Source: Pseudomonadota bacterium (lineage in GTDB: Bacteria > Chloroflexota > UBA6077 > JAJPHF01). From it: a stretch of 43,825 nucleotides of DNA. The notes under the pieces were generated by a model. That model was not told the DNA's origin and made no database searches. It saw only the letters and a program-made list of their open reading frames with translations. This document shows, piece by piece, positions 1 to 7,060 of the stretch (position 1 is its first letter; every line of letters starts with the position of its first letter). Location of the stretch: the NCBI GenBank assembly GCA_021325365.1, contig JAJPHF010000099.1, positions 1-43,825 of the forward strand, read 5' to 3'. Position numbers and translations under genes: made by a program.

Positions 1-221
1 GCGGGGTCGCCCGGACAGCCATCGCGCGCGATTGGATGCTTCCCGATGTCCCGCGGCCGGTGCGCCGGCTGGTGGCTACAGCGCTCGTCGTGCGGGCAGC
101 CGCACGCACATTGGCGGTCCTCGCCCACGCCCCAGACGGGGAGCACCGGCCAACCGCACCGCTCGGCGTACCAGAGCGCGGCCTGCCCCGTGCTGACGAA
201 GCCGTCACCGTGTTGCGGCAT
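1..221 (-). CDS. Bifunctional DNA primase/polymerase (prim-pol), N-terminal part, cut by window edge
   Basis: Reading the minus strand from ATG at 221 gives 73 codons that stay open to the window edge, so only the N-terminus is visible. Residues 14-30 read AALWYAERCGWPVLPVW, followed by a Cys-rich stretch (CACGC...C) and GKHP. This is the start of the prim-pol domain (Pfam Prim-Pol, PF09250) found in replication proteins of phages, plasmids and integrated elements, which makes primers and extends them. An AGGA lies about ten bases before the ATG. The upstream small ORF overlaps its start by 17 bases, suggesting translational coupling. Such genes usually mark mobile elements, which fits the lower GC content here. 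The family call is fairly secure; whether the gene is intact beyond the window is unknown. Confidence 0.75.
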   Translation of the reverse strand, partial: MPQHGDGFVSTGQAALWYAERCGWPVLPVWGVGEDRQCACGCPHDERCSHQPAHRPRDIGKHPIARDGCPGDP

Positions 222-423
222 GTTCGTTGGTCCTACACAGAGTACAGTCCCCAGAGTTATCCTCATGATGTTGGTCACCGACACGATGTTCATGGGCTGC
301 CGAATCCAGCATCGCCCGCCAGAGAGCGTCCCATAGGGCAGTTCGCTCCCCGCAGCGCCACTCGCTGCGCACGGTCAGCTCTGCATGCTTGCTCGGTTTC
401 GCGGTGCCCATTCCCTTGCCCAT
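205..423 (-). CDS. Small hypothetical protein upstream of prim-pol
   Basis: A 72-residue ORF starting at ATG 423 (an internal ATG lies at 411) whose stop codon falls inside the prim-pol gene. It contains a Trp-rich helical stretch (ERTALWDALWRAML) and ends with a CxxC (CTLC) and a His. I do not recognise the family. It begins only four bases beyond the U-run of the terminator hairpin at 427-470, so its own promoter is unclear: it may depend on read-through, or the hairpin may act as an attenuator. Overlapping arrangement with prim-pol favours a real gene; absence of a good ribosome binding site argues against. Confidence 0.4.
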   Translation of the reverse strand: MGKGMGTAKPSKHAELTVRSEWRCGERTALWDALWRAMLDSAAHEHRVGDQHHEDNSGDCTLCRTNEHAATR

Positions 424-426
424 ATG

Positions 427-470
427 AAAAGAGGCCCCCGCACCCCCTATCCCAGGGGCGCAGGGGCCTC
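427..470 (-). terminator. Intrinsic terminator of the XRE/ImmA operon
   Basis: Eight-base arms GAGGCCCC (431-438) and GGGGCCTC (463-470) form a hairpin with inner GC pairing. On the minus strand it is followed directly by TTTTC. It lies 30 bases past the stop of the 56-aa gene. This is one of the few hairpins in the window with a real U-run. Confidence 0.75.
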
Positions 471-500
471 TTCGCCGGCCCGAGCACAATATTCGGCCCG

Positions 501-671
501 CTAGCGTGTCGTAGCAGTCACCTTGATGTCGAACTTGTCACCGCTACGGAAGATGCGGATAGTAATCTCACCTTCCGCCTCGGATATGAACGACTGCCTG
601 GCAATGATCTTCGCGCGCACATCGTCAGCCAGCTTCACAACTTGATCAGTTCGCAGTCGGGCCGCCACCAT
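501..671 (-). CDS. Small hypothetical protein, last gene of the XRE/ImmA operon
   Basis: A 56-residue protein starting at ATG 671 with GGGAG about six bases upstream; the first 37 bases overlap the 3' end of the preceding reading frame. It has an amphipathic N-terminal half (VVKLADDVRAKIIA) followed by a beta-like half with alternating charged and hydrophobic residues (GEITIRIFRSGDKFDIKVTATTR). I do not recognise the family. The overlap, the ribosome binding site and the terminator just downstream all support a real, operon-terminal gene. A longer in-frame start at 740 is possible but would extend far into the upstream gene. Confidence 0.55.
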   Translation of the reverse strand: MVAARLRTDQVVKLADDVRAKIIARQSFISEAEGEITIRIFRSGDKFDIKVTATTR

Positions 672-970
672 TCCAACTCCCTGAAAGGCCCCGGTGCCGC
701 GTACAGGCACTGACGGCTGTCGTGCTCGGCCACTTGGCACAGTCCTAAGTAGCCGAAATAGCGCACAAGGGCAGAGATGTTGACGCCGATATCCTCGCAG
801 ACCTCATAGAGCGCATCCCAACCTCGCCATCCCAGGTCACCCCGTGCGGCGGCGAGTCGCTGAAACCGAAAGAATGCACGTGACCGTACGAGATCTGCGC
901 CCGCGATCGCCATCGCGAGCGCAGCATTCTCAGCCACGAATTCATGGAGTGGAACCGTCCCACGTTTCAC
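635..970 (-). pseudogene. C-terminal part of the ImmA/IrrE-like protein, in another frame
   Basis: A 111-codon reading frame that can start at GTG 970, overlapping the stop of the upstream fragment by four bases (GTGA). Its sequence (LHEFVAENAALAMAIAG then SRAFFRFQRLAA and a helical tail) reads like the second half of an ImmA/IrrE-type metallopeptidase, where a Glu in the EN/AEN segment follows the HExxH helix. The same frame is open well upstream of 970, and its upstream translation (LPAEFAQSRPIVCR) also looks protein-like. I therefore infer that this and the 967-1398 fragment were one gene, now separated by a one-base frame change near the G5 run at 1022-1026. Alternatives: a sequencing error, a -1 programmed frameshift, or two coupled proteins. 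Confidence 0.6.
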
Positions 971-1398
971 ACTGGCAGTTCGGCATACGATCGGCCGCGA
1001 CTGAGCGAACTCCGCCGGCAGCCCCCTCGGTGTGCGCCACCATCCACACCTGCTCTCCTGAAGTCCCGAGCGATATGTATGCTCTCATGGCACTTGGATA
1101 CCAGCGCAACCCCTGTGACGTTCTTCACGCCAGGCATGTCCATAACACGCTTATTGATAGTCACGACAACTCTGTTATCGACAATTTCGGCCTGTGCGAA
1201 TCGATCTAGCGGTAGTACATCCTCAAGCAGACGAGCACCCTGTACATCTTCGATAAGATCATCAATTACATCTTTCATTAGAGGACGAGTGTCCAATCCA
1301 TTTCGCTTCATGAATTCGTCTAGCAACCACCGACGGTGTTGAATACCGATTCGAAAACATTCATCGCGCGTAGCTCGCGGTGAATGACTCGCGAACAT
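967..1398 (-). pseudogene. N-terminal part of ImmA/IrrE-like zinc metallopeptidase (frameshifted)
   Basis: A 143-codon frame starting at ATG 1398, overlapping the XRE gene stop (TAATG). Residues 104-108 are HESIH, the HExxH zinc motif of the ImmA/IrrE family (DUF955), whose members typically cleave a partner XRE repressor. The N-terminal part (helical, LMKDVIDDLIEDVQGARLLEDVLPLDRFAQAEIVDNRVVVTINKR, broken here only by commas in reading) matches the usual layout before the motif. After about residue 124 the sequence turns Arg/Gly/Ser-rich and stops, while the expected continuation lies in the next frame. It is adjacent to and coupled with an XRE regulator, the classic pairing. Function as a repressor-cleaving protease is inferred from the family. 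Confidence 0.7.
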
Positions 1399-1907
1399 TA
1401 TCGGTCGCTCCCAGACAGTTCTTGCGCAGCATTGGCCGCGAGGAAGGCAATGACGGCCTCCCGCTGCTCAGGACGCATCCGAGCCATCCTATATAGGACA
1501 GCAAATAGCCCGGCCACGTCCTGGTCGGAGAGTCCGAACTGCTGCGCCAATGTCCGACGCAAGTGCGGATCCATATCGTCGACGAGAGCTTGGCCGAAGC
1601 CCGGATCGGCCCCTGTCTCGCCAGCGTTGCGATGAAGTGCCGCAGGACTGTCATCGGCGCGGCGCACCAGTCGCTCGAGGATTTCGCGTGGCAGGCAGTC
1701 GGCTAGCTCTAGCATCTGCTCCAGATTGCCATCTAGAGCCGCAGCGAGCTTGACAACAGTATCCGGATTAGGCAGGGCGCTATCGTTCTCGATTCGAGAG
1801 AGGTGGGACACAGAGAGACCGGTCGCGCCGGCGAGGTCTTGAAGCTGCCAGCGCTTCCGTCGCCGCATGCGGCGCGCGTATTCACCGAAGGTCAAAGGCG
1901 TATCCAC
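1398..1907 (-). CDS. XRE-family helix-turn-helix regulator
   Basis: A 169-residue protein with an N-terminal Cro/C1-type HTH at about residues 8-62: RRRKRWQLQDLAGATGLSVS then HLSRIENDSALPNPDTVVKLAAAL. The C-terminal 100 residues are helical with no recognised domain. It starts at GTG 1907, which lies at the expected transcription start of a near-consensus promoter (1914-1942), so its mRNA may be leaderless. The stop overlaps the start of the ImmA/IrrE gene (TAATG). In ICE and phage systems this pair forms a repressor and its protease, and autoregulation is likely. An inverted repeat at 1945-1962 next to the -35 box is a possible operator. Confidence 0.85.
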   Translation of the reverse strand: MDTPLTFGEYARRMRRRKRWQLQDLAGATGLSVSHLSRIENDSALPNPDTVVKLAAALDGNLEQMLELADCLPREILERLVRRADDSPAALHRNAGETGADPGFGQALVDDMDPHLRRTLAQQFGLSDQDVAGLFAVLYRMARMRPEQREAVIAFLAANAAQELSGSDR

Positions 1908-1913
1908 GCCTTG

Positions 1914-1942
1914 ATTATCTCTCTAGTTGCGCTCCATGTCAA
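1914..1942 (-). promoter_or_regulatory. Sigma-70-type promoter of the XRE operon
   Basis: On the minus strand TTGACA (1942-1937), 17 bases, then GATAAT (1919-1914). This is nearly the textbook consensus and quite unlike the extended -10 promoters seen elsewhere in the window. Initiation about seven bases after the -10 box would fall on the GTG start codon at 1907. Confidence 0.7.
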
Positions 1943-1944
1943 TC

Positions 1945-1962
1945 CTTGCTGGCAGCAGCAAG
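1945..1962. promoter_or_regulatory. Inverted repeat beside the XRE promoter (possible operator)
   Basis: Perfect seven-base arms CTTGCTG and CAGCAAG separated by GCAG, two bases upstream of the -35 box. A second pair, AGATCAC (1961-1967) and GTGATCT (1991-1997), overlaps it. Position and symmetry suit regulator binding; the bound protein is not known. Confidence 0.4.
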
Positions 1963-2027
1963 ATCACTATTCACACGCTGCAACGAGAACGTGATCTCGA
2001 ACGGAACGCCAGCGACTGCAGGAGTGT

Positions 2028-3191
2028 TTAGCGTCCTGACACTTGCATCGGCATGATAACGTGGAGATAGCCGTTCTGGTCACCCACCGGCCGGATCACG
2101 CCGGGGCTGGAGGGACCGGTGATCTCCAGGGCGGCCTGCGCGGTGCCGATCGCTTCCAGCGCGTCGCGCAGGTAGCGCCCGTTGAACGCGATCTGCGCCT
2201 CACTGCCCTCGACGCTCGCGTCGACCTCGCCCGCATTGTCCCCTACCTCAGACGAGGTCGCCGTCACGTTCAGGCGGCCCGGCACCAGCTCCTCGGGACC
2301 GGGCACCACGTCCAGCCGCACGATCATCGAGTTGTCGCGGGCGAACACCGACGCGGCGCGCGTCGCGCGGAGAAACTCGCTCGTGTTCACGACGGCGCGC
2401 GTGTTGTGCTGGCGCGGGAGGATCTTGTGGTAGTCGGGGAACTGGCCCTCGATGAGCCGCGACACGATCTCGGCGCGGGCGGCCTGGCGGAACATGACCT
2501 GGTTCTTCGTCGGCGTGGCCGCGATCTCGACCTGCTCTTCGCCGTCGGTCAGCACGCGGGCCACCTCGGTCAGCGTCTTCGCGGGCACGATCATCTGCAG
2601 CGGCGTGGAGGGCTGGCCCCCCTCCACGGGCACGTCGGTCAGCTCGGCGCTGCGCACGGCCAGACGGAAGCCGTCGGCCGCTGCGAGGGTGAGCTGGCCG
2701 TCTTTCAGCGTGAACAGCACGCCCGACAACACCGGGCGGCTGTCGTCCGGCGCTGCGGCGAAGACCACCGACTGGATGCACTCGCGCAGCATCGCCGCGG
2801 GCAGGGCGTAAGGGACGGCGTCGGCCACGCCCGGGATGCGCGGGAAGTCCTCGGCGTCGATGCCTTTGATGTTCGCCGCGAAGCGCCCACAGGTGAGGTG
2901 CATCGTGTGGCCCCGCGTCGTCAGCGCCATGTCGATGCGGTCGTCGGGCAGGGAGGAGACGAAATCGGCGAGCAGGCGGGCAGGGAGCGTGACGGCGCCC
3001 TCGTCGTCGACGTGCGCGCCGACCCAGTAGCTGATCGCCATGTCCAGGTTCGTGGCGGCCAGCTTGAGCTGCCCGCGATCCGTCGCCAGCAGCACGTTGC
3101 CGAGGACGGGCAGCGTGCTCTTCGACGGCACCACTCGGCCGACGACGTTCAGCCCTTCTAACAGATTGCTCTTCAAGCAGGAGAGCTTCAC
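2028..3191 (-). CDS. dnaN: DNA polymerase III beta subunit (sliding clamp)
   Basis: A 387-residue protein, a normal length for the beta clamp. It has the typical N-terminus (MKLSCLKSNLLEGLNVVGRV, then PSKSTLPVLGNVLL) and the C-terminal MPM signature (HVIMPMQV) that ends clamp proteins. The ring-shaped dimer holds the replicative polymerase on DNA. It starts at GTG 3191 with GGAGGAGG upstream. No dnaA, recF or gyrB is adjacent, so it stands alone between an element-like region and a secreted protein gene. A candidate extended -10 box lies about 105 bases upstream. The identification is firm. Confidence 0.97.
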   Translation of the reverse strand: MKLSCLKSNLLEGLNVVGRVVPSKSTLPVLGNVLLATDRGQLKLAATNLDMAISYWVGAHVDDEGAVTLPARLLADFVSSLPDDRIDMALTTRGHTMHLTCGRFAANIKGIDAEDFPRIPGVADAVPYALPAAMLRECIQSVVFAAAPDDSRPVLSGVLFTLKDGQLTLAAADGFRLAVRSAELTDVPVEGGQPSTPLQMIVPAKTLTEVARVLTDGEEQVEIAATPTKNQVMFRQAARAEIVSRLIEGQFPDYHKILPRQHNTRAVVNTSEFLRATRAASVFARDNSMIVRLDVVPGPEELVPGRLNVTATSSEVGDNAGEVDASVEGSEAQIAFNGRYLRDALEAIGTAQAALEITGPSSPGVIRPVGDQNGYLHVIMPMQVSGR

Positions 3192-3495
3192 GACCGCCTC
3201 CTCCGCATCGCCCGCGTAACGTCGCTCGCCTTGGCGCGGCCCACTCCGCCGACCGCCCGCGGCCGCTCGGGCCCGGTCGCGCCTGGCTTGGAGTCAGTAT
3301 AGCAGCGGCCCGGAGTCGATACGAACGTTCTCCTCGGTCACAACGGAGTAACGGCCAACGCCCCAGCGCGGGCCACGGCCAAGGCACATCCCAGCAGGTG
3401 CTCGTAAAGAGGACCGGCGGGCCTGCCGGCAACCCCAGCCAGGGCACCGGGGCTGGCTGCTCATCGCGGACGGCGCGCCCTTTGGCGTCCTATGA
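3192..3495. other. Intergenic region upstream of dnaN
   Basis: No convincing coding frame. It holds the dnaN ribosome binding site, a candidate -10 box (3296-3304), and an inverted repeat AGCCAG...CTGGCT near 3432-3453 that could end the transcript of the secreted protein gene whose stop is at 3496. Confidence 0.5.
3296..3304 (-). promoter_or_regulatory. Extended -10 box upstream of dnaN
   Basis: On the minus strand TGC-TATACT, 105 bases before the dnaN start. No clear -35 hexamer. It matches the TGC-TANNNT pattern seen before other genes here. Confidence 0.45.
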
Positions 3496-4608
3496 CTAGC
3501 GCGAAAATACGTTGACGTCACGGTAGGCCGCCTGGCTACGTTCGCCCGGGGGCGCGCCGGCTCCCAGCAGGATCCCGCCCCACGAACTCCGCTCATCTCG
3601 GGCGTCCAAGACCTGCTCGCCATTCACGAGCACGCGCAACAGCGAGCCATCTGCAATCACTTCTACGCGGTTATAGGCGGACCCCGGGTGCATCTCGGCC
3701 TGTGCTTCGGCGATGTGAATATAGCTGGTCCGCCCTTCCTGATTGAAGATGTAGTTAAGGCTCACGTTCCCGAGCACGGGGTCCAGATTCACTGTATAGC
3801 AATCGTTCGTCTTGGCAGAGGCCTGAGAGATATTGCAGCGCACGGCGATCGACACTACGCGCGTCGGCGCCGGCTCAACGACTCGCCCCTCTACCGCCAG
3901 GGCAAAGTCCTTGTACACCGTCCGATCGGTATCGCCCACGCCGCAAAGATCCCGCGGGTCCGTCGACAGCTTCTGAATATGATAGGCTCCCTCCTGATAC
4001 TGGCCGATGCACTGTCCCGGAACCTCTCCCTCAGGCCAGCTCGGATTGGTGCCGTCGAGCGCCTCGTGGAACAACAGGCTGCCAGCAGGTTGGGGACAGG
4101 GCCGGACCGTCACGTTCGTGGCCGCCGCCCCAAAGTCTGCGGACTCCCGGCGCCAACCGAAGGCGGTGACGTTGTAATTGCCGGCCGGGAAGGTGCACGT
4201 TTCCCAGCCGAGAGTGAATCCTGTCGGAAGATAGCGCTCGTCGCCTAGCAGAGTGGCGATGTCGTCCCGCCGCCATCCATACTGGGCAAACCCCAGGGGG
4301 TTACCCTCGCCTCCCCCCAGCCAGACCTGGAGATTACCCGGATCAATGCCCGGGCCATCGGCTCGAAGGTCGGCCGCCCAGCCCCGAATCGTTGTCCGCC
4401 CACTCACCGGCACCGCCGCTTGCGGCTCCTCGATAGCGATTGCCACGTCGCTCCCTTGGTCACGAGCGGCGGCGACGGCGGCCTCCACGGCGGTTGCCGC
4501 CTCGGTTTGAGCCATAAGGGGCGACTGGGCAAGAGGAATCGACAGACCTATGGTGAGGACTACCAGCATACCCCGGACGGCGATAGAGCTAGGTCGAACG
4601 TTCGCCAT
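3496..4608 (-). CDS. Secreted protein with LamG/DUF1080-like C-terminal domain
   Basis: A 370-residue exported protein. The signal peptide (about 1-34) ends near SPLMAQ. Residues 60-160 look like a beta-rich domain (PVSGRTTIRGWAAD, LGWETCTFPAGNYNVTAFGW). Residues 185-370 resemble a concanavalin-like fold as in LamG or DUF1080 proteins: LLFHEAL at its start, then AYNRVEVIADGSLLRVLVNG and YRDVNVF at the end. Several Cys pairs suggest disulphides outside the cell. Such folds bind or cleave sugars, but no catalytic residues can be named. Start ATG 4608 has GAGGAGG upstream. Its GC content seems lower than that of the neighbours. Confidence 0.75.
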   Translation of the reverse strand: MANVRPSSIAVRGMLVVLTIGLSIPLAQSPLMAQTEAATAVEAAVAAARDQGSDVAIAIEEPQAAVPVSGRTTIRGWAADLRADGPGIDPGNLQVWLGGGEGNPLGFAQYGWRRDDIATLLGDERYLPTGFTLGWETCTFPAGNYNVTAFGWRRESADFGAAATNVTVRPCPQPAGSLLFHEALDGTNPSWPEGEVPGQCIGQYQEGAYHIQKLSTDPRDLCGVGDTDRTVYKDFALAVEGRVVEPAPTRVVSIAVRCNISQASAKTNDCYTVNLDPVLGNVSLNYIFNQEGRTSYIHIAEAQAEMHPGSAYNRVEVIADGSLLRVLVNGEQVLDARDERSSWGGILLGAGAPPGERSQAAYRDVNVFSR

Positions 4609-4755
4609 GGCAGCCTCCTCTCCGCGCCGAGCTGCAGTTCAGCCAGGGACGGGCGCTAGCGGCACCAGCGTCTCAGGCATGCGGCTGTTGTAGCTTGTCC
4701 CCCCCAGCATGGCAAGTGGTCCACGACGGCTTGACGCTTGGCGCGCGAGACGCGC

Positions 4756-4793
4756 GGAGGGGCGGCGACGCCGGTCGGCGTCGCCGCCCCTCC
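4756..4793 (-). terminator. Perfect 17-bp hairpin after the bicupin gene
   Basis: Arms at 4756-4772 and 4777-4793 are exactly complementary around the loop GGTC. It lies 40 bases past the bicupin stop on the minus strand. There is no U-run on either side, so it may act as an RNA 3' stabiliser or a factor-dependent stop. Confidence 0.55.
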
Positions 4794-4832
4794 TGCTCCA
4801 ATACGGGGTCGCGGCCCTCGTGCGAAGAGGCG

Positions 4833-5918
4833 CTAGGCCCGCACGGGGACGGGCGGCATGCGGCTCTCCGCGCCGGTCTTGCGTAGCTCGGCCTCGAAGA
4901 TCTCGCGGATGCGCGGGTCCTCGTCCTCGTACTCGATCTGCCGGCCGCCCTCCTTCACGCTGACGTCCATGCCCATGAACGTGGCCCGCTTGTCAGCCGT
5001 GAAGGGGTAGCGCAGGCCACCGTAGGCCACCGCCAGGTAGCGCGAGGGTTGCGGGCTCTTGTTGAAGTGCTGGTGGAACTGGCGGTCGGCGGGCGCGTAG
5101 ACCGCGCCGTGCTGCCAGTCGAAGCGGTCGAAGTCCCGGTCGCCCTCGTACCAGAAGAGGCTATAGCCCTCGCCGGTCACCGGGAAGATGTGGAAGTCGG
5201 CCGTGTGGCGGTGAGCCTTCTTGTAGGTGCCCACGGGCATCTCGGAGACGTGCGCGTGCATCGTGCCGTCGGCCAGCACGAACATCATGTTCGAGCCGCC
5301 CGCGCCCCGCTCCTTCCACTCGTGCAGCTTGAAGGTGCGCAGGTCGGGCACGAAATTCGTCTCCCACATGTGGCGGCCGGGCCGCATGGGGATGAACTCC
5401 CCCTCGCCCCGGAAGTACCGCTCGTCGCCGATGCGCTCCTGGAAGGCCCACGGGTTCTCGAAGATGAACGGCTCGTTGTGGAAGGCGTTGAGCATCATCG
5501 GCAGGTTGGTGGTGCTGGCGAAGCGAGCCGGCTTCTGCCCCTGGCCGTTGAAGTGCTGGTAGCGCGTGTTGAGCGGGATGGCGATCAGGCTGCCCGTGCC
5601 CCACTCGAAGTGGTGACGATGGCCGTCGGGCGACTCGACCACCGTGCTGCCGCGCCCGTCCAGCACGTAGATGACTTCCTCGAAGAGGTGCCGCTGCGGC
5701 TCGGTGTGGCCCCCCCCCGGAATCTCACACACGTAGACGTTGAGGAAGTCGCCGCGGCCCACGCAGTGCACGAACGCGCCCCGCGCGCCCATGCGAGCCC
5801 ACGGCTGGGTCTCGACCGCGAGCAGATTCACGCCGAATCCTTCGACGATGGGGATATTCTCGCGCGCCGCCCACTCTAGGTAGGGGTCGGTGAGGAATTT
5901 CGGCTGCTGTGCCGCCAT
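4833..5918 (-). CDS. Bicupin-domain protein
   Basis: A 361-residue protein from ATG 5918, chosen because AGGAGG lies eight bases upstream; an in-frame start at 5966 has no such site. It contains two cupin barrels. The first has GGHTEPQRHLFEEVIYVLDG, the His/Glu metal-binding motif 1. The second has GTYKKAHRHTADFHIFPVTGEG with two further His. Bicupins include dioxygenases such as gentisate dioxygenase, as well as other metal enzymes. Nothing visible fixes the substrate. The divergent neighbour is an NlpC/P60 protein; the shared upstream region contains an inverted repeat. Confidence 0.85.
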   Translation of the reverse strand: MAAQQPKFLTDPYLEWAARENIPIVEGFGVNLLAVETQPWARMGARGAFVHCVGRGDFLNVYVCEIPGGGHTEPQRHLFEEVIYVLDGRGSTVVESPDGHRHHFEWGTGSLIAIPLNTRYQHFNGQGQKPARFASTTNLPMMLNAFHNEPFIFENPWAFQERIGDERYFRGEGEFIPMRPGRHMWETNFVPDLRTFKLHEWKERGAGGSNMMFVLADGTMHAHVSEMPVGTYKKAHRHTADFHIFPVTGEGYSLFWYEGDRDFDRFDWQHGAVYAPADRQFHQHFNKSPQPSRYLAVAYGGLRYPFTADKRATFMGMDVSVKEGGRQIEYEDEDPRIREIFEAELRKTGAESRMPPVPVRA

Positions 5919-6242
5919 GTATCGCGCCTCCTCGCGTGATGTGTGCCGCGCGCCCCGCGGCGCCACGCGGCCGACGGGGCGGGCGCCCCGTACTCGTTGC
6001 GGTCGAGCAGTAGCCCCAGGGCGGGACTCTACCTAATAGAGTACCACCCCCTGCCCACACCCTACCAATCGCCGCCGCCCGACCGGTCACGGCCACCGCT
6101 AGCGCCGCCCGCCACGCGCGGCATACACTCCCGACAAGCGCTCGCGCCGTGCGACGGTGGCGCCGAGCGTGCGCCCCCCGTGCCGCAGGGACACCATTGC
6201 GCCGGCCCGGCCGACGCGGCCGCCCGGGCCAGGGAACCGAGT
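5919..6242. other. Divergent intergenic region with a possible operator
   Basis: Lies between the bicupin (minus) and NlpC/P60 (plus) genes. Inverted repeat ACTCTA (6026-6031), CCTAA, TAGAGT (6037-6042) overlaps TGG-TACTCT on the minus strand (6046-6038), a possible extended -10 box for the bicupin gene. No protein-like frame was recognised in the rest. Confidence 0.35.
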
Positions 6243-7016
6243 GTGACCAGAAGCAAGCGCTTACAGGCCGGATGGCGGCGGGCGCTGGCGCTCGCGGCCC
6301 TCGTGGCCCTCGCCGCCACGACGCATCCCGCTGGCGCGGCGCCAGCGCCGCAAGAGCAGTGCGGGCCGGCCTCGCTGGCCGCCGACTGGCCCCAGCGCGA
6401 CCTGCTGCCGCAAGCGCTCCTGCCGGTCGCACGCTGGTATCAGCGCGCCTGGAACAGCGGCTGGGGCCCGCTCGCGGCCACCTATCCGCCCACAGTGCCG
6501 CCCGGCGGCTGCGACCCTGTCGCCTGGGAGAGGGCGCGCGTGGTCGCTGTGGCGCGGCGCTATCTCGGGCTGGCCTATCGCCACCACCACGTCCCCGCCT
6601 GGGATCCACCGGCGGCGCTCGTCGGGCCGGCCGGGGCCGGCCCGGGGCTCGACTGCTCGAACTTCACTTCCTGGGTGTACAACTACGCGCTGGGTATTCG
6701 CTTCACGAGCAACGTTCAGCAGCAGGCGGACGGCCCACTGGCACCGGGCCGCGTGCTGGCGCCCGACGAGCCGTTCGCGCCGGGCGACCTGCTCTTCATC
6801 CTGCCCGAGGACCGCGCGGAGGTCTCGCATGTCGTCATCTACCTGGACGACAATACCGTCATCGACAGCCACGGCGCTTACGGGGGCGTGACCGAGCACC
6901 CGCGCGGCGGCTGGTACCTGACGCATTTCAGCCACGCGCGCCGCATCGTGGAGCAGGGCAATACTATCGTCGGCGCGGAGTTGGACGAGCAGCCCGGGAA
7001 GATCCCCGCGGGCTGA
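6243..7016 (+). CDS. Secreted NlpC/P60-family cysteine hydrolase
   Basis: A 257-residue protein from GTG 6243, the start that places a signal peptide first (VTRSKRLQAGWRRALALAAL, cleavage near PAGAAPA). The C-terminal half has the NlpC/P60 signature: LDCSNFTSWVYNYAL with the catalytic Cys, GDLLFI, then VSHVVIYLDDNTVIDSHG with the catalytic His. These enzymes cut gamma-D-glutamyl bonds in cell-wall peptides or related amides outside the cell. The middle region (residues 40-110) is not a known wall-binding domain. The longer frame back to 5943 lacks a leader peptide and is probably not used. Confidence 0.82.
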   Translation: MTRSKRLQAGWRRALALAALVALAATTHPAGAAPAPQEQCGPASLAADWPQRDLLPQALLPVARWYQRAWNSGWGPLAATYPPTVPPGGCDPVAWERARVVAVARRYLGLAYRHHHVPAWDPPAALVGPAGAGPGLDCSNFTSWVYNYALGIRFTSNVQQQADGPLAPGRVLAPDEPFAPGDLLFILPEDRAEVSHVVIYLDDNTVIDSHGAYGGVTEHPRGGWYLTHFSHARRIVEQGNTIVGAELDEQPGKIPAG

Positions 7017-7060
7017 GGCGACGAGTGACCGCCCGGCGGGCGGGAGGGAGGAAGGCCATC

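Noticed and set aside
1890..2030. Possible replication origin next to dnaN
   Set aside because: No cluster of DnaA boxes (TTATCCACA) and no AT-rich unwinding stretch; only one weak match near 1900.
2043..3161. Long plus-strand frame opposite dnaN
   Set aside because: His/Arg/Val-rich shadow of the well-recognised clamp gene.
6149..7060. Extension of the amidohydrolase frame upstream of 7061
   Set aside because: The upstream part overlaps the NlpC/P60 gene in another frame and is Arg-rich; a strong ribosome binding site precedes ATG 7061.
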